A stretch of DNA of 64,000 nucleotides, from contig JAITLC010000011.1 of NCBI GenBank assembly GCA_031278095.1, positions 31,842-95,841 of the forward strand, read 5' to 3'. This document shows positions 27,115-36,256 of the stretch, piece after piece (the stretch's first letter is position 1; every line of letters begins with the position of its first letter). The DNA comes from Treponema sp. (GTDB lineage: Bacteria; Spirochaetota; Spirochaetia; Treponematales; Breznakiellaceae). Position numbers and translations under genes: made by a program. The notes beneath the pieces are model-generated. The model did not search any database, was not told where the DNA came from, and saw only the letters and a program-made list of their open reading frames with translations.

Positions 27115-27723
27115 ATGCTTGTTGATTTAACGGTAAAAGAATTTCTTGCGGAAACCGCATCGGAGTCCCCGGCGCCGGGGGGCGGCAGCGCTGCCGCTCT
27201 TGCAGGCGCTCTGGGCGCCGCCCTGGCAGTGATGGTGGCGAATTTGAGCGAAGGGAACGAAGAAATTGTACGATTGCGGGAGAGGGGCGGTTCATATCTT
27301 TCGGAATTTGAAGCTTTCATTGACAGGGATACTGAAGCCTTCAACGCGGTGATGGCATCTTACCGCAGGCCCAAAAATACCGGCGAAGAGAAGAAGGAAC
27401 GGAGTGAGGCCATACAGACCGCACTGAAATCCGCCGCCTCTTCCCCCATGTCTATCGCGGAACTTTGCGTACGTGTCATTCGGCTGGCGCTGGAGGCCCT
27501 GAAGGCGGGCAGCAGTAACGCTGCAAGTGACGCCGCAAGCGCGGGCTGCATGGCTCATGCCGGTTTTTGGGCCGCCGTTTACAATGTGCGGATCAATCTC
27601 AAATCAATAAAGGACGAAGAATTCAACGCCGAAATGCGTAAAAAAACTGCGGAACTGATCCGGAAGGCCGAAGCCCTCATCACTGAACTTTCAAAAACAG
27701 CAGACGAAAAAGCCGGACTCTAG
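27115..27723 (+). CDS. fchA: Formimidoyltetrahydrofolate cyclodeaminase
   Basis: Releases ammonia from 5-formimino-THF to give 5,10-methenyl-THF. The protein has 202 residues and is helical. The glycine-rich SESPAPGGGSAAALAGALGA segment sits near residues 17-36, and the helical body is typical of the FTCD_C family. I start at the ATG at 27115, with GTGGAG upstream. It links histidine degradation, and potentially formiminoglycine from purine fermentation, to one-carbon metabolism. hutH follows on the opposite strand with only 2 nt between the stops. Confidence 0.92.
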   Translation: MLVDLTVKEFLAETASESPAPGGGSAAALAGALGAALAVMVANLSEGNEEIVRLRERGGSYLSEFEAFIDRDTEAFNAVMASYRRPKNTGEEKKERSEAIQTALKSAASSPMSIAELCVRVIRLALEALKAGSSNAASDAASAGCMAHAGFWAAVYNVRINLKSIKDEEFNAEMRKKTAELIRKAEALITELSKTADEKAGL

Positions 27724-27725
27724 TT

Positions 27726-29249
27726 TCAGGCAAAGAAGTCTAAAGGCAGCGCATCCTGAAAGAGTCCTTCCGCAATAAGGGAAGACGCGGTTTCAATGTC
27801 GGGAGCCAGGAAACGGTCATGATCGTAGTAAGCTACTTTTTCCCGCAGCCCTTTGCGGTATTTTTCCAGGAGAGCGGAACTCTTTAGCCCATTTTTGAAA
27901 TCTATTCCCTGAACCGCGGCCAGCAATTCTATTGCCAGAACATAACGCAGATTATCCGCCATCTCCCACAGACGGCGTCCCGCATTGGGAGCCATGGAGA
28001 CAAAGTCTTCCTGATTGGCGGAAGTCGGCAGGCTGTCCACGCAGGAGGGGAAGGCCAGTGTCTTGTTCTGGCTGGCAAGACTTGCGGCGCTTACATGGGC
28101 GATCATGAATCCTGAATTGACTCCCGCATCGCGTACCAGGAAAGGAGGCAGCCGGGAGATGCCGGGATCGACCAGCATGGCTATACGGCGTTCCGCAATG
28201 GCGGCCAGCTCCGACAGTACCAGCGCCAGATTGTCCGCGGCCATGGCCACGGGCTCCGCATGGAAGTTGCCGCCTGAGATTATGTCTCCGTTGCCGGGGA
28301 AAACCAGGGGATTGTCGGAGGCCGCATTGGCTTCAGTTTCCAGCACTACGGCCGCATTGCGGATCTGGGTAAGGCAGGCCCCCATCACCTGCGGCATACA
28401 GCGGAGACAGTAGGGATCCTGCACCCGGTCACAGTCGGCGTGGGCGTCCCCTATTTCGCTATGGCTTTCCAGAAGCCTTCGGAAGGCGGCGGCGGCCTCT
28501 ATCTGCCCCCGCTGGCCCCTCACTTCATGTATTCTCTGATCAAAGGGAGCGCGGGAACCGGAAAAGGCTTCTACGCTCAAAGCGCCGCAGGCCGTGGAGG
28601 CCGCAAAAAGTTCTTCAGCCAGAAAGAGTCCCTTGAGCGCAAAAGCGGTGGAAACCTGGGTACCGTTGAGAAGACCCAGCCCTTCCTTGGGCTCCAGTTC
28701 CAGAGGCTTAACCCCCGCCGTTTCCAGGGCTTCCCGGCCCGAAAGCCGCTTCCCTTTGCAGCGGGCAAAACCTTCACCTATCAGCACCAGGGTAAGGTGG
28801 GCAAGGGGGGCAAGATCTCCGGAAGCTCCAACAGAACCCTTGCAGGGAATGATGGGATACACTTCGGCATTGATCAGGGCCGCCAGATTCCGTACCACTT
28901 CCGGCCTGACGCCGGAGTAGCCCCGCGAAAGACCCTTCAGCTTGAGGAACATGATCAGCCGCACCAGCGCGTCTTCCACCGGCTCTCCCACCCCCGAGGC
29001 ATGGGAGAGAACCAGGGAACGCTGGAGAAGAAGCAGATCCTTTGCATCAATGCGTTTGTTTGCCAGATGCCCAAAACCCGTATTGATTCCGTAGACAACG
29101 GCGTTTTTTCCGATAACTTCGTTTACGCAATCTACGCTTTTCCGCATGGTCTCTTTAACATCCGGCCCGATTTTTACTTCCACCGGAGATCGGTAAATTT
29201 CCCGGAGTTGAACAAGATTCAGGTTTTCAGAATCGATAATGATTTGCAT
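27726..29249 (-). CDS. hutH: Histidine ammonia-lyase
   Basis: Deaminates histidine to urocanate. The protein has 507 residues. The autocatalytic MIO prosthetic group forms from Ala142-Ser143-Gly144 within [22 protein letters not shown] near residue 53 and the QEDFVSM segment near the C-terminus are further family motifs. It is transcribed away from hutU, with 87 nt between the two starts, so a shared control region is likely. Converges on fchA. Confidence 0.96.
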   Translation of the reverse strand: MQIIIDSENLNLVQLREIYRSPVEVKIGPDVKETMRKSVDCVNEVIGKNAVVYGINTGFGHLANKRIDAKDLLLLQRSLVLSHASGVGEPVEDALVRLIMFLKLKGLSRGYSGVRPEVVRNLAALINAEVYPIIPCKGSVGASGDLAPLAHLTLVLIGEGFARCKGKRLSGREALETAGVKPLELEPKEGLGLLNGTQVSTAFALKGLFLAEELFAASTACGALSVEAFSGSRAPFDQRIHEVRGQRGQIEAAAAFRRLLESHSEIGDAHADCDRVQDPYCLRCMPQVMGACLTQIRNAAVVLETEANAASDNPLVFPGNGDIISGGNFHAEPVAMAADNLALVLSELAAIAERRIAMLVDPGISRLPPFLVRDAGVNSGFMIAHVSAASLASQNKTLAFPSCVDSLPTSANQEDFVSMAPNAGRRLWEMADNLRYVLAIELLAAVQGIDFKNGLKSSALLEKYRKGLREKVAYYDHDRFLAPDIETASSLIAEGLFQDALPLDFFA

Positions 29250-29336
29250 AACTTAAATGTTAGAGTATACTTATTGAAATGTAAATCAGTCAGGCTTAAA
29301 ATTGAACCGAATGAGCCTGTTTCTAAGGAGGGAATG

Positions 29337-31325
29337 ATGTCAGTCGCACTTGAATTTGAAAACGGCCTTCCTGAGATGCCGTCCTTTATGGAAGGAATAC
29401 GCCGTGCGCCGGTGCGGAATTTCAGCCTTTCAAAGGAGCAGACCAGGATAGCGGTAGCCAATGCGCTCCGCTATATTGAGAGCAAGTACCATGAACAGCT
29501 TGCCGGAGAATTCCTTTCGGAACTTAAGACCTATGGCAGAATCTACGGATACCGCTTCCGGCCGCAGGGCCGTATCTACGGCAAGCCCATTGATGAGTAT
29601 AAGGGCCGCTGCATTGAGGGCAGGGCCTTCCAGGTGATGATCGACAACAACCTTGACTTTGAAGTTGCCCTATACCCCTACGAGCTTGTTACCTACGGCG
29701 AGACAGGGAGTGTATGCCAGAACTGGATGCAGTATCTTCTGATTAAACGCTGCCTGGAAGAATTAACCGAAAATCAGACACTGGTTGTACAGTCGGGCCA
29801 CCCTCTGGGGCTCTTCATATCGGGGCCCGAAGCGCCCAGGGTCATTATCACTAATGCGATCATGGTGGGCCTCTTTGACAACCAGAAGGACTGGGAAGTT
29901 GCCGAGCAGATGGGGGTTGCCAATTACGGTCAGATGACTGCAGGCGGCTGGATGTATATAGGGCCGCAGGGAATCGTTCACGGCACCTACAATACCCTGC
30001 TCAATGCGGGAAGAAAATTCTTAAACGTTTCCAATACCGGAGATCTCAAAGGCAGACTCTTTGTCAGTTCGGGCCTTGGGGGGATGAGCGGAGCGCAGTC
30101 AAAGGCGGTGGAGATTGCCGGCGGGGTGGGCATCATTGCCGAAGTTGATCCTTCCCGCATAGAAACCAGGCTCAGGCAGGGATGGCTGCGGAAGTCATCT
30201 CCTAATCTTGAAGAACTTTTTTCCATGACCGGGGAATGCATGTCAAAGGGTGAAACCATGTCCCTTGCCTACGAGGGAAACATCGTGGATCTCCTTGAGT
30301 ATGCGGTGGAAAAGGGCATAAAGATAGATCTTCTGTCGGATCAGACTTCCTGTCATGCCGCCTATGACGGAGGCTACTGTCCCCAGGGCGTCTCCTTTGC
30401 AGAGCGCACACGTTTACTGTCGGAGGACAGGGAGACTTTCAGAAAACTTGTGGATAGATCCCTGCGCCGTCACTTTGAACTCATCAGAATCTGTGTTGAA
30501 AGGGGAACCTATTTCTTCGATTACGGCAACTCCTTCCTCAAGGCGGTTTACGATGCGGGAGTCAGGGAGATCTCCAAAAACGGCGTCGATGAAAAGGACG
30601 GCTTTATATATCCCTCCTATGTGGAGGATATCATGGGGCCTGAACTCTTTGACTACGGTTACGGCCCCTTCCGCTGGGTATGTCTTTCCGGCAGGGATTC
30701 GGATCTTCTCGCCACCGATCATGCGGCCATGAGCTGCATCGATCCCCGGCGCCGCAGCCAGGACATGGATAACTACAACTGGATTCGGGATGCGGACAAA
30801 AACAGACTGGTGGTGGGTACAAAGGCGAGGATACTCTATCAGGATGCGGAAGGCCGCCTTGCCATTGCCCTCAGGTTTAATGAAATGGTACGGAATGGCG
30901 AAATAGGCCCCGTGATGATAGGCCGGGATCACCATGATGTAAGCGGCGCCGATTCCCCCTTCCGGGAAACGGCAAACATTAAGGACGGCAGCAATGTCAT
31001 GGCCGACATGGCGGTGCAGAACTTTGCGGGGGATGCCTGCAGGGGAATGTCTCTGGTAGCCCTGCATAACGGGGGCGGGGTAGGCATAGGCAAGGCCTTC
31101 AACGGCGGTTTCGGTCTTGTGCTGGACGGCAGCAGCCGTGTTGATGCAGTGATTAAGAACGCCCTGCTCTGGGACGTGATCAACGGTGTTGCCCGGAGAA
31201 GCTGGGCCCGCAATCCCCATGCCATGGAAACCGCCATCGGGTACAACGGTAAATATGCGGGGAAAAGCCAAATCCTCATTCCCCATCTAGTTGATCCGAA
31301 ACTTCTGGAAAAATTGGCGATCTAA
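29337..31325 (+). CDS. hutU: Urocanate hydratase (long form)
   Basis: Adds water to urocanate to form imidazolonepropionate, using tightly bound NAD. The protein has 662 residues, matching the longer (about 670-residue) subfamily rather than the 550-residue common bacterial form. Visible family segments include QSGHPLGLF, the NYGQMTAGGWMYIGPQGIVH stretch, SSGLGGMSGAQ, LSDQTSCH, and the GGGVGIGKAFNGGF segment at the C-terminus. Two ATGs overlap the Shine-Dalgarno region; I use the one at 29337, which lies 5 nt after AAGGAGG. A longer upstream extension is antisense to hutH and is rejected. Its last 4 nt overlap the convergent phosphatase gene. Confidence 0.95.
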   Translation: MSVALEFENGLPEMPSFMEGIRRAPVRNFSLSKEQTRIAVANALRYIESKYHEQLAGEFLSELKTYGRIYGYRFRPQGRIYGKPIDEYKGRCIEGRAFQVMIDNNLDFEVALYPYELVTYGETGSVCQNWMQYLLIKRCLEELTENQTLVVQSGHPLGLFISGPEAPRVIITNAIMVGLFDNQKDWEVAEQMGVANYGQMTAGGWMYIGPQGIVHGTYNTLLNAGRKFLNVSNTGDLKGRLFVSSGLGGMSGAQSKAVEIAGGVGIIAEVDPSRIETRLRQGWLRKSSPNLEELFSMTGECMSKGETMSLAYEGNIVDLLEYAVEKGIKIDLLSDQTSCHAAYDGGYCPQGVSFAERTRLLSEDRETFRKLVDRSLRRHFELIRICVERGTYFFDYGNSFLKAVYDAGVREISKNGVDEKDGFIYPSYVEDIMGPELFDYGYGPFRWVCLSGRDSDLLATDHAAMSCIDPRRRSQDMDNYNWIRDADKNRLVVGTKARILYQDAEGRLAIALRFNEMVRNGEIGPVMIGRDHHDVSGADSPFRETANIKDGSNVMADMAVQNFAGDACRGMSLVALHNGGGVGIGKAFNGGFGLVLDGSSRVDAVIKNALLWDVINGVARRSWARNPHAMETAIGYNGKYAGKSQILIPHLVDPKLLEKLAI

Positions 31326-32005
31326 AACCAGTATACAAGATCCCTGTCTCCGGTATCGCAGATTACGAGAGTGAGGGTTTTTTTTCCTGCAGACGCCTTT
31401 TCCATGGTAAATATCCCAATGTCCGCACGTTCCGTATGCCCTACGATCTGACTGTATCCTGCAAGGTGATCTTTAATCAGGGAAACAGGCCGTATCCAGA
31501 TGGGGCTCTGTGTTACGTCGTCTCCGTAGATGTTGGCGCCTGAAAAGGTAAGAACATTGCGATCCTGCAGAAACGCTGTGTTAATGTCTTCCGGTTTATG
31601 TACGCCATGAGCCTTCATCCGCCTCATGAATGTAGTTGAAACGCCTGCATGGGAAATGATGATCCTGTCTTCGGTAACATAGAGAACCTTGATAAGATCC
31701 ATGTTCTCTTCCAGGGCCTTCCGGATTCCGGGGAGTTTCCCGGACTGGAATCCTGAATACTCCTGGGAAAAAATGTTTTTCAGGTAATGGTAGTCATGGT
31801 TCCCCAGGCAGAGCTTTATACGGCTGTCCGTCCGGGCGGCTTTACAGAGTTCCAGAAAATTTTCCAGTTGGAATTCAAAGGACACATCAAAACTGTCAAA
31901 GTAATCGCCAAGAATATAGAATTCGGAAAAATCCTTTTCAAGATGCCGCTTCCATAAGTCTCTGCCGTGAACATCCCCCATAACAAGACGTTTAAGCCGC
32001 TTCAC
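31322..32005 (-). CDS. Calcineurin-like metallophosphatase
   Basis: A 227-residue cytoplasmic metallophosphoesterase related to bacterial PP1-like Ser/Thr phosphatases and Ap4A hydrolases. The metal motifs are VMGDVHGRD at residues 8-16, LGDYFDSFD near 32, CLGNHDYH near 66, and ISHAGV near 115. The substrate could be phosphoprotein or a dinucleotide polyphosphate and cannot be chosen from sequence. It is downstream of rpsU in the same direction, separated by a palindromic region. Confidence 0.75.
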   Translation of the reverse strand: MKRLKRLVMGDVHGRDLWKRHLEKDFSEFYILGDYFDSFDVSFEFQLENFLELCKAARTDSRIKLCLGNHDYHYLKNIFSQEYSGFQSGKLPGIRKALEENMDLIKVLYVTEDRIIISHAGVSTTFMRRMKAHGVHKPEDINTAFLQDRNVLTFSGANIYGDDVTQSPIWIRPVSLIKDHLAGYSQIVGHTERADIGIFTMEKASAGKKTLTLVICDTGDRDLVYWF

Positions 32006-32067
32006 TTTTTCCTCGACTTCATTGGGGCCCTTCAGCCCGGCGGGCCCGGTTGAATGTTTCGGAGCAA

Positions 32068-32113
32068 CCGGGTCTGTCTTAAGGAAATTTTCAGGCTTTC
32101 CGGACAGTCCCGG
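32068..32113. terminator. Long inverted repeat between rpsU and the phosphatase gene
   Basis: CCGGGTCTGTC (32068-32078) pairs with GACAGTCCCGG (32103-32113) with one central T-T mismatch. It follows the rpsU stop by about 20 nt on the minus strand. It can fold in both directions and may be a terminator or a member of the GTCTGTCC palindrome group. Confidence 0.5.
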
Positions 32114-32131
32114 TCTTTTCTATTAAAAAAA

Positions 32132-32335
32132 TTAATACTCTGTCCGGCCCTTTCTGGACTTTTTCATCAGTTTACGGGCAATGGATTTCTTTTTCCTGTT
32201 GAGGATGGTAGAAGGTTTTTCATAATATTCCCGTTTTTTAAATTCCCTGATAATGCCTTCCTTTTCCACCATGCGTTTGAAACGTTTAATGGCCTTCTCA
32301 AGCATCTCGTTGTCATCAACGATAATATGAGCCAC
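32132..32335 (-). CDS. rpsU: 30S ribosomal protein S21
   Basis: A 67-residue, strongly basic protein with the S21 opening [20 protein letters not shown], a middle [13 protein letters not shown] and a lysine-rich tail. It joins the 30S platform near the anti-Shine-Dalgarno sequence of 16S rRNA and helps initiation. It is preceded by the Shine-Dalgarno sequence AAAGGAGG. In many bacteria rpsU is grouped with replication genes; here it lies beside an M23 peptidase and a phosphatase. Confidence 0.95.
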   Translation of the reverse strand: MAHIIVDDNEMLEKAIKRFKRMVEKEGIIREFKKREYYEKPSTILNRKKKSIARKLMKKSRKGRTEY

Positions 32336-32394
32336 TGTAAATCACCTCCTTTCCTCAAAGGTCAAGATAGACGGGACATTCCGGAACATCCCCA

Positions 32395-33345
32395 TTACTT
32401 TATTATTTCAAGAATAGTCGTTTTGTCAAGTACCGGCCTGGAGATGAAGGCGTCCGGGTCTGCGTTTTCACCGGAAACGCGGATTTCCCAGTGCAGGTGA
32501 GGCCCCGTAGCAAGTCCGGTGGCCCCCGAAAGCCCCAGCCTTTCTCCGGCGGCAAGCGTCTGTCCCTCCGTGCACGTGATGCTGTCCAGATGATAGTAGA
32601 GGGAATACACGCCGGGCAGATGTTCGAGAATCACCGAATTGCCCGTGACGATGCGGCTCCGGGCAAGAACCACTTTTCCTGTTGCGCAGGCATTCACCCG
32701 GGTTCCCTTTGGAACGCCGTAGTCCACCCCCGCATGGATGGAAGCGTCGGTTTTGCCGTTTGAATATTGAAAAATCCGCCGGTCTCCAAAGCGGCTCGTC
32801 CGCCGGGTGGAACCGACAGGCGCCCCGAAGTATCCTTCGGCAAGGATACTGTTTCCCGTCCGGTTGAAGATGGCCCAGACCTGTTCCGCCTCGGCGGTCT
32901 TCTGCGGATCGCTCTCCGTCCGTATCCGGGTGAGGCTTTCGTTGAGCGTTATGGTTTCCGAGACAAAGTCCCTCTGCGCAATGCCCAGAGGCTTCTCCGC
33001 AAGAAACACAGCTTCCTTCCCGGCGTTTCTCCTCTCCACCCTGACGGAGGCTTCCCCCGGCAAGACGGTGGAGGGCACGGCAAGCAGGGCGGCTTTGACG
33101 GTTTTCCCTTCCTCCAGATCGTAGTCAAAGAAGACTGCTTTGGAAAACCTGTTTCGCCCCCGCAGCAGCACTGCCTGAAGTCCCGCGCCCTGCGCTTCTT
33201 CATCCTGAAGAATCACGGTTACCGGTTCTCCGGGCCGGGGAGAACCGGGGATAAGAAAGAGGCGCGAATTTTTGCTATCCTCCGGGAAAAGAAAAACAGT
33301 TATGAGGAAAAAGGAAACAATGAAAAGTAACGCGCCTCTCCTCAT
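32395..33345 (-). CDS. M23-family peptidase (LytM-like)
   Basis: A 316-residue exported protein. Residues 1-20 are a hydrophobic signal segment after RR. A beta-rich domain occupies the middle. The C-terminal lysostaphin-like domain has zinc-binding HAGVDYG and the HLHWEI pair, with a YYHLDSI segment. These enzymes cut peptidoglycan cross-bridges or activate amidases. All expected metal ligands appear present, so it is probably active. The ATG overlaps the stop of recJ by 4 nt, giving a recJ-M23 operon. Confidence 0.88.
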   Translation of the reverse strand: MRRGALLFIVSFFLITVFLFPEDSKNSRLFLIPGSPRPGEPVTVILQDEEAQGAGLQAVLLRGRNRFSKAVFFDYDLEEGKTVKAALLAVPSTVLPGEASVRVERRNAGKEAVFLAEKPLGIAQRDFVSETITLNESLTRIRTESDPQKTAEAEQVWAIFNRTGNSILAEGYFGAPVGSTRRTSRFGDRRIFQYSNGKTDASIHAGVDYGVPKGTRVNACATGKVVLARSRIVTGNSVILEHLPGVYSLYYHLDSITCTEGQTLAAGERLGLSGATGLATGPHLHWEIRVSGENADPDAFISRPVLDKTTILEIIK

Positions 33346-35465
33346 TCCGGGCTTCTCTTGAGTTCAATGATTTCCATTTGAAGGGTTTCCATGCCGTTAA
33401 ACCAGTTGCGGGAAAAGTTAAAAACAGCATCAACAGTATCGTTAAGGGCAAAGTCAACATTGATTTTGTCCGCCGCCCCCCAGTAAAGCGCAGGCCACTT
33501 GTGCGTGCCCGAATTCAGGCTGAGCTTTGCATGACGGTTACCGGTTTTGCCTACGATGTTTACATCGTCTATCCTTAGTTTTTTTGCAAGAAAGACGAGA
33601 GCTTCGTTTTCCTCACCGTAGGGTTCAAAACGGTCTACAACCTTGAAAATATCAGGATTCAGATAAATCCGGGGAAGTTCCGCATCAATACTGATGCTCG
33701 CTTCCTCCATAGATACCGTTTCTACGTTCATAACCTCGTCTTTAAGCCGCTCGGTAAAGGCTTCCCAGTTGGATTTCCGCATGGAAAAACCTGATGCATG
33801 ATCATGGCCGCCCCAGTCGATAAAAAGATCCTCGCAGCTTTTCAGCAGAGTACCGGTTTTAAAATTTTTTTCCGAGCGGAGAGAACCTACCGCCGTTTCT
33901 CCCTGGAACGACACAACTATTGCCGGTACATGGAAGAGTTTGGCAAGCTTGTTCGCCATGTTCCCTGTAATGCCTCTCTTAATCTCTTCCCCGGCGGCAA
34001 GAACCAGTTTCCCTTTGTACGCCTCAAGACTGTTCCGGGCGCGTTCCTCCGCAATAGGCCATATTTCCCCTTCAAGGTTCTTGCGTTCCTGGTTGAAGGC
34101 GATAATCTCATCGGCCAGCCGGTCTCTTTTCTTGCCGTCCTTTTCCATGAGGAGAGCGGCGGCCTTGTCCGCGCTGCCCATGCGGCCTGCGGCGTTGATT
34201 GCAGGGCAGAGGTTCCAGGAAATATCCTTGCTGTCAAAACGCCGCCCTGCCATGCTCAGCTTGAAGAGGAGGTCGGATATTCCGGGCCTGGGTTTTTCCT
34301 GCAGTGAAGCCAGGCCCGCCCTGACAATGATTCTGTTTTCATCCCTCAGGGGAACAATATCGGCAATAGTACTCAGGGCGGCAAGCTGGAGATCCATAGC
34401 ATCGCTTTCGGGAACGAGTTTTTCCCGTTTATATACAAAAGAATTAAAAAGATTGACAAAGACATCCAACTCGGTAAGTTCCCTGTCCGCATACCGTGCA
34501 ATGCGGGAAAGTTCCTTGATGCGCAGGAGACTCTTGCCCGTTGCCTGGGGAATCTCCTTGCCTATTTCCGCCGAGACATCCTGCATGTAGATCTCTACGC
34601 CGCTGCCGAAAAGTTTTGCAAGAACCTTGCGCTGAAGGGGAGCGTCCCAGCAGAGAATCTGCTGGCCTTCAAGGAAGGCGGGCAGCCTCGTTGCAGTAAT
34701 ACTTATCTCACCGGGAATGATGGTCTCACAAACCGAAGCGCTTACCGCCATGTTCCTGAGCTTTACCGCTTCAACTACCCAGGCGTCGTTTACCGGCCGG
34801 GTATTGAGCAGGCATACGGGCTGCCCGTACAGATTGCTTTTTACGGCAAAACGCAGGGCGGAAACGAGCTTATATGCCACGCTGCAGCCTGAAAGATCCC
34901 GAAAAGGATAGGTTGAAGAGGCAAGCTTGGGATTGATTATGCTTAAGGCTTCGGGAAGCTCCTCAGGCGGATTGTGATGATCCGTAACGATTACGTCCAC
35001 ACCCAGTTCATTGGCCTTACGGATTTCCTCTATATTGGAAATACCGCAATCCACAGTGATGATGAGCGTCCCGTAGGCGGCGGCAAATTCCTCCACCGCA
35101 TTTATGGAAAGGCCGTAGGGATCGTCTCCCACCGGGAGCCGCCAACTCAAATCGATTCCCAATTCCGAAAGATAGTCTGCAAGAAGGGTGGTACTGGTAA
35201 TGCCGTCCACATCCCGGTCGCCGAAGATCAAAACCTTTTCTTTTTCCTCTTTGGCGGCGAGAATACGGTCTACCGCATCTTCCATGCCGGGAAGCTCAAA
35301 GGGATTCCTTAAATGACGGGTATCGGATTCCAGAAAAAAACAGATATCCTGCGCTTCGGTAATTCCCCGGCGGAGCAGAATGGATGCGGTAAGGGTATCG
35401 CAGCCGTATTTGGCGGCAATGTTCTTTACCTGTTCCGCCGCAATCTCTCTCTTGTCCCACTTCAT
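33342..35465 (-). CDS. recJ: Single-stranded-DNA exonuclease RecJ
   Basis: A 5'-3' ssDNA exonuclease of the RecFOR recombination and mismatch-repair pathways, 707 residues. The DHH phosphoesterase core shows IFGDRDVDGITSTTLL, VDCGISN, and VTDHHNPPE. The DHHA1 part has GGHDHASGFS, followed by an OB-like C-terminal domain. The length is longer than the E. coli protein (577) but usual for the longer spirochaete/Firmicute type. It lies with recO upstream, so two RecFOR-path proteins are neighbours. A half palindrome repeat sits in the recO-recJ gap. Confidence 0.93.
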   Translation of the reverse strand: MKWDKREIAAEQVKNIAAKYGCDTLTASILLRRGITEAQDICFFLESDTRHLRNPFELPGMEDAVDRILAAKEEKEKVLIFGDRDVDGITSTTLLADYLSELGIDLSWRLPVGDDPYGLSINAVEEFAAAYGTLIITVDCGISNIEEIRKANELGVDVIVTDHHNPPEELPEALSIINPKLASSTYPFRDLSGCSVAYKLVSALRFAVKSNLYGQPVCLLNTRPVNDAWVVEAVKLRNMAVSASVCETIIPGEISITATRLPAFLEGQQILCWDAPLQRKVLAKLFGSGVEIYMQDVSAEIGKEIPQATGKSLLRIKELSRIARYADRELTELDVFVNLFNSFVYKREKLVPESDAMDLQLAALSTIADIVPLRDENRIIVRAGLASLQEKPRPGISDLLFKLSMAGRRFDSKDISWNLCPAINAAGRMGSADKAAALLMEKDGKKRDRLADEIIAFNQERKNLEGEIWPIAEERARNSLEAYKGKLVLAAGEEIKRGITGNMANKLAKLFHVPAIVVSFQGETAVGSLRSEKNFKTGTLLKSCEDLFIDWGGHDHASGFSMRKSNWEAFTERLKDEVMNVETVSMEEASISIDAELPRIYLNPDIFKVVDRFEPYGEENEALVFLAKKLRIDDVNIVGKTGNRHAKLSLNSGTHKWPALYWGAADKINVDFALNDTVDAVFNFSRNWFNGMETLQMEIIELKRSPE

Positions 35466-35484
35466 TTGGTACTATTTCCCTGAT

Positions 35485-35506
35485 GTCAAATTTCGGAACA
35501 GCTTCA
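35485..35506. repeat. Dispersed TGTTCC palindrome, half copy G
   Basis: On the minus strand the sequence TGAAGCTGTTCCGAAATTT matches one arm of the family. The matching second arm is absent. Its first triplet is the stop codon of recO (35504-35506). Confidence 0.65.
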
Positions 35507-36256
35507 CGTTACATTCTCCCAGCTTGAAAATCCCCTGCCCAGGGCATGGGACATAAGCGTTGTGACCAGATGTTTGGCCTCAGTCCTGGATACCGTATCC
35601 AGGGAGTAGCGCTTCAGTTCCGATGGAGCTATCCCGGCGACGGCGCTCAGCCATTTTCCGGCCCCGGGGCTGAGCCTTAGTAAGGTTCCGTCTTCCCGGC
35701 CTCTTGCGCAGTCTGCGCAAGAAACGCCTCCCTCGATACTGTCATACCACAATACTCTATCTCCGCCCGGCTCACAAGCGCAGAAAACGCAATGTTCCAG
35801 ATCCGGACGAAGTCCCAGAATGTCCAGCCAGTTCCAGAGGAACTGGATGAAGATCCTGCCTGAAAGTTCTTCGCCTGAACTGTCCAGGGCATCCAGAGAT
35901 TGACATGCCGAAAGAAAGGCCTCCTCCCAGTTTCCGCCTCCCCCCTGGGAGGAGAGAATCGTTTCGGCAATGGCGCTTGCGGCCATGATCCGTTCCCAGA
36001 GTTCCCGGATCCCCGGCCGCCAGGACCGGACATCGAAGTCATTTACCTTGCGGGAATTGCGCACCGGGTCACGGTAAATCCAGAGCTTCCCCGAATTGTG
36101 GGGGGAAACATGGGAACGCAATTTACTCTTCGGGCCGCCGAAGACCGTGGCCCTGATGAGTCCCGCCTCTTCGGTTAGAAACCATGCTTCCCGGTTTGAC
36201 TCTCCGGAATTTTGAGTCTTGAGAACCAGGGCTGTATAGGTTTCCGTTCTGGACAT
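35504..36256 (-). CDS. recO: DNA repair protein RecO
   Basis: Helps RecR load RecA onto SSB-coated single strands. The protein has 250 residues. An N-terminal OB fold opens with TYTALVLKTQNSGESNREAWFLTEEAGL. A helical C-terminal domain carries a four-cysteine zinc site, CVFC and CADC. Its ATG overlaps the stop of argA by one base, so the gene is coupled to argA upstream. The TGA stop is provided by a palindromic repeat half copy. Confidence 0.88.
   Translation of the reverse strand: MSRTETYTALVLKTQNSGESNREAWFLTEEAGLIRATVFGGPKSKLRSHVSPHNSGKLWIYRDPVRNSRKVNDFDVRSWRPGIRELWERIMAASAIAETILSSQGGGGNWEEAFLSACQSLDALDSSGEELSGRIFIQFLWNWLDILGLRPDLEHCVFCACEPGGDRVLWYDSIEGGVSCADCARGREDGTLLRLSPGAGKWLSAVAGIAPSELKRYSLDTVSRTEAKHLVTTLMSHALGRGFSSWENVT

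Noticed and set aside
28440..29336. An in-frame N-terminal extension of hutU by about 300 residues
   Set aside because: It is wholly antisense to hutH, has no family similarity, and a strong AAGGAGG sits right before the real hutU start.
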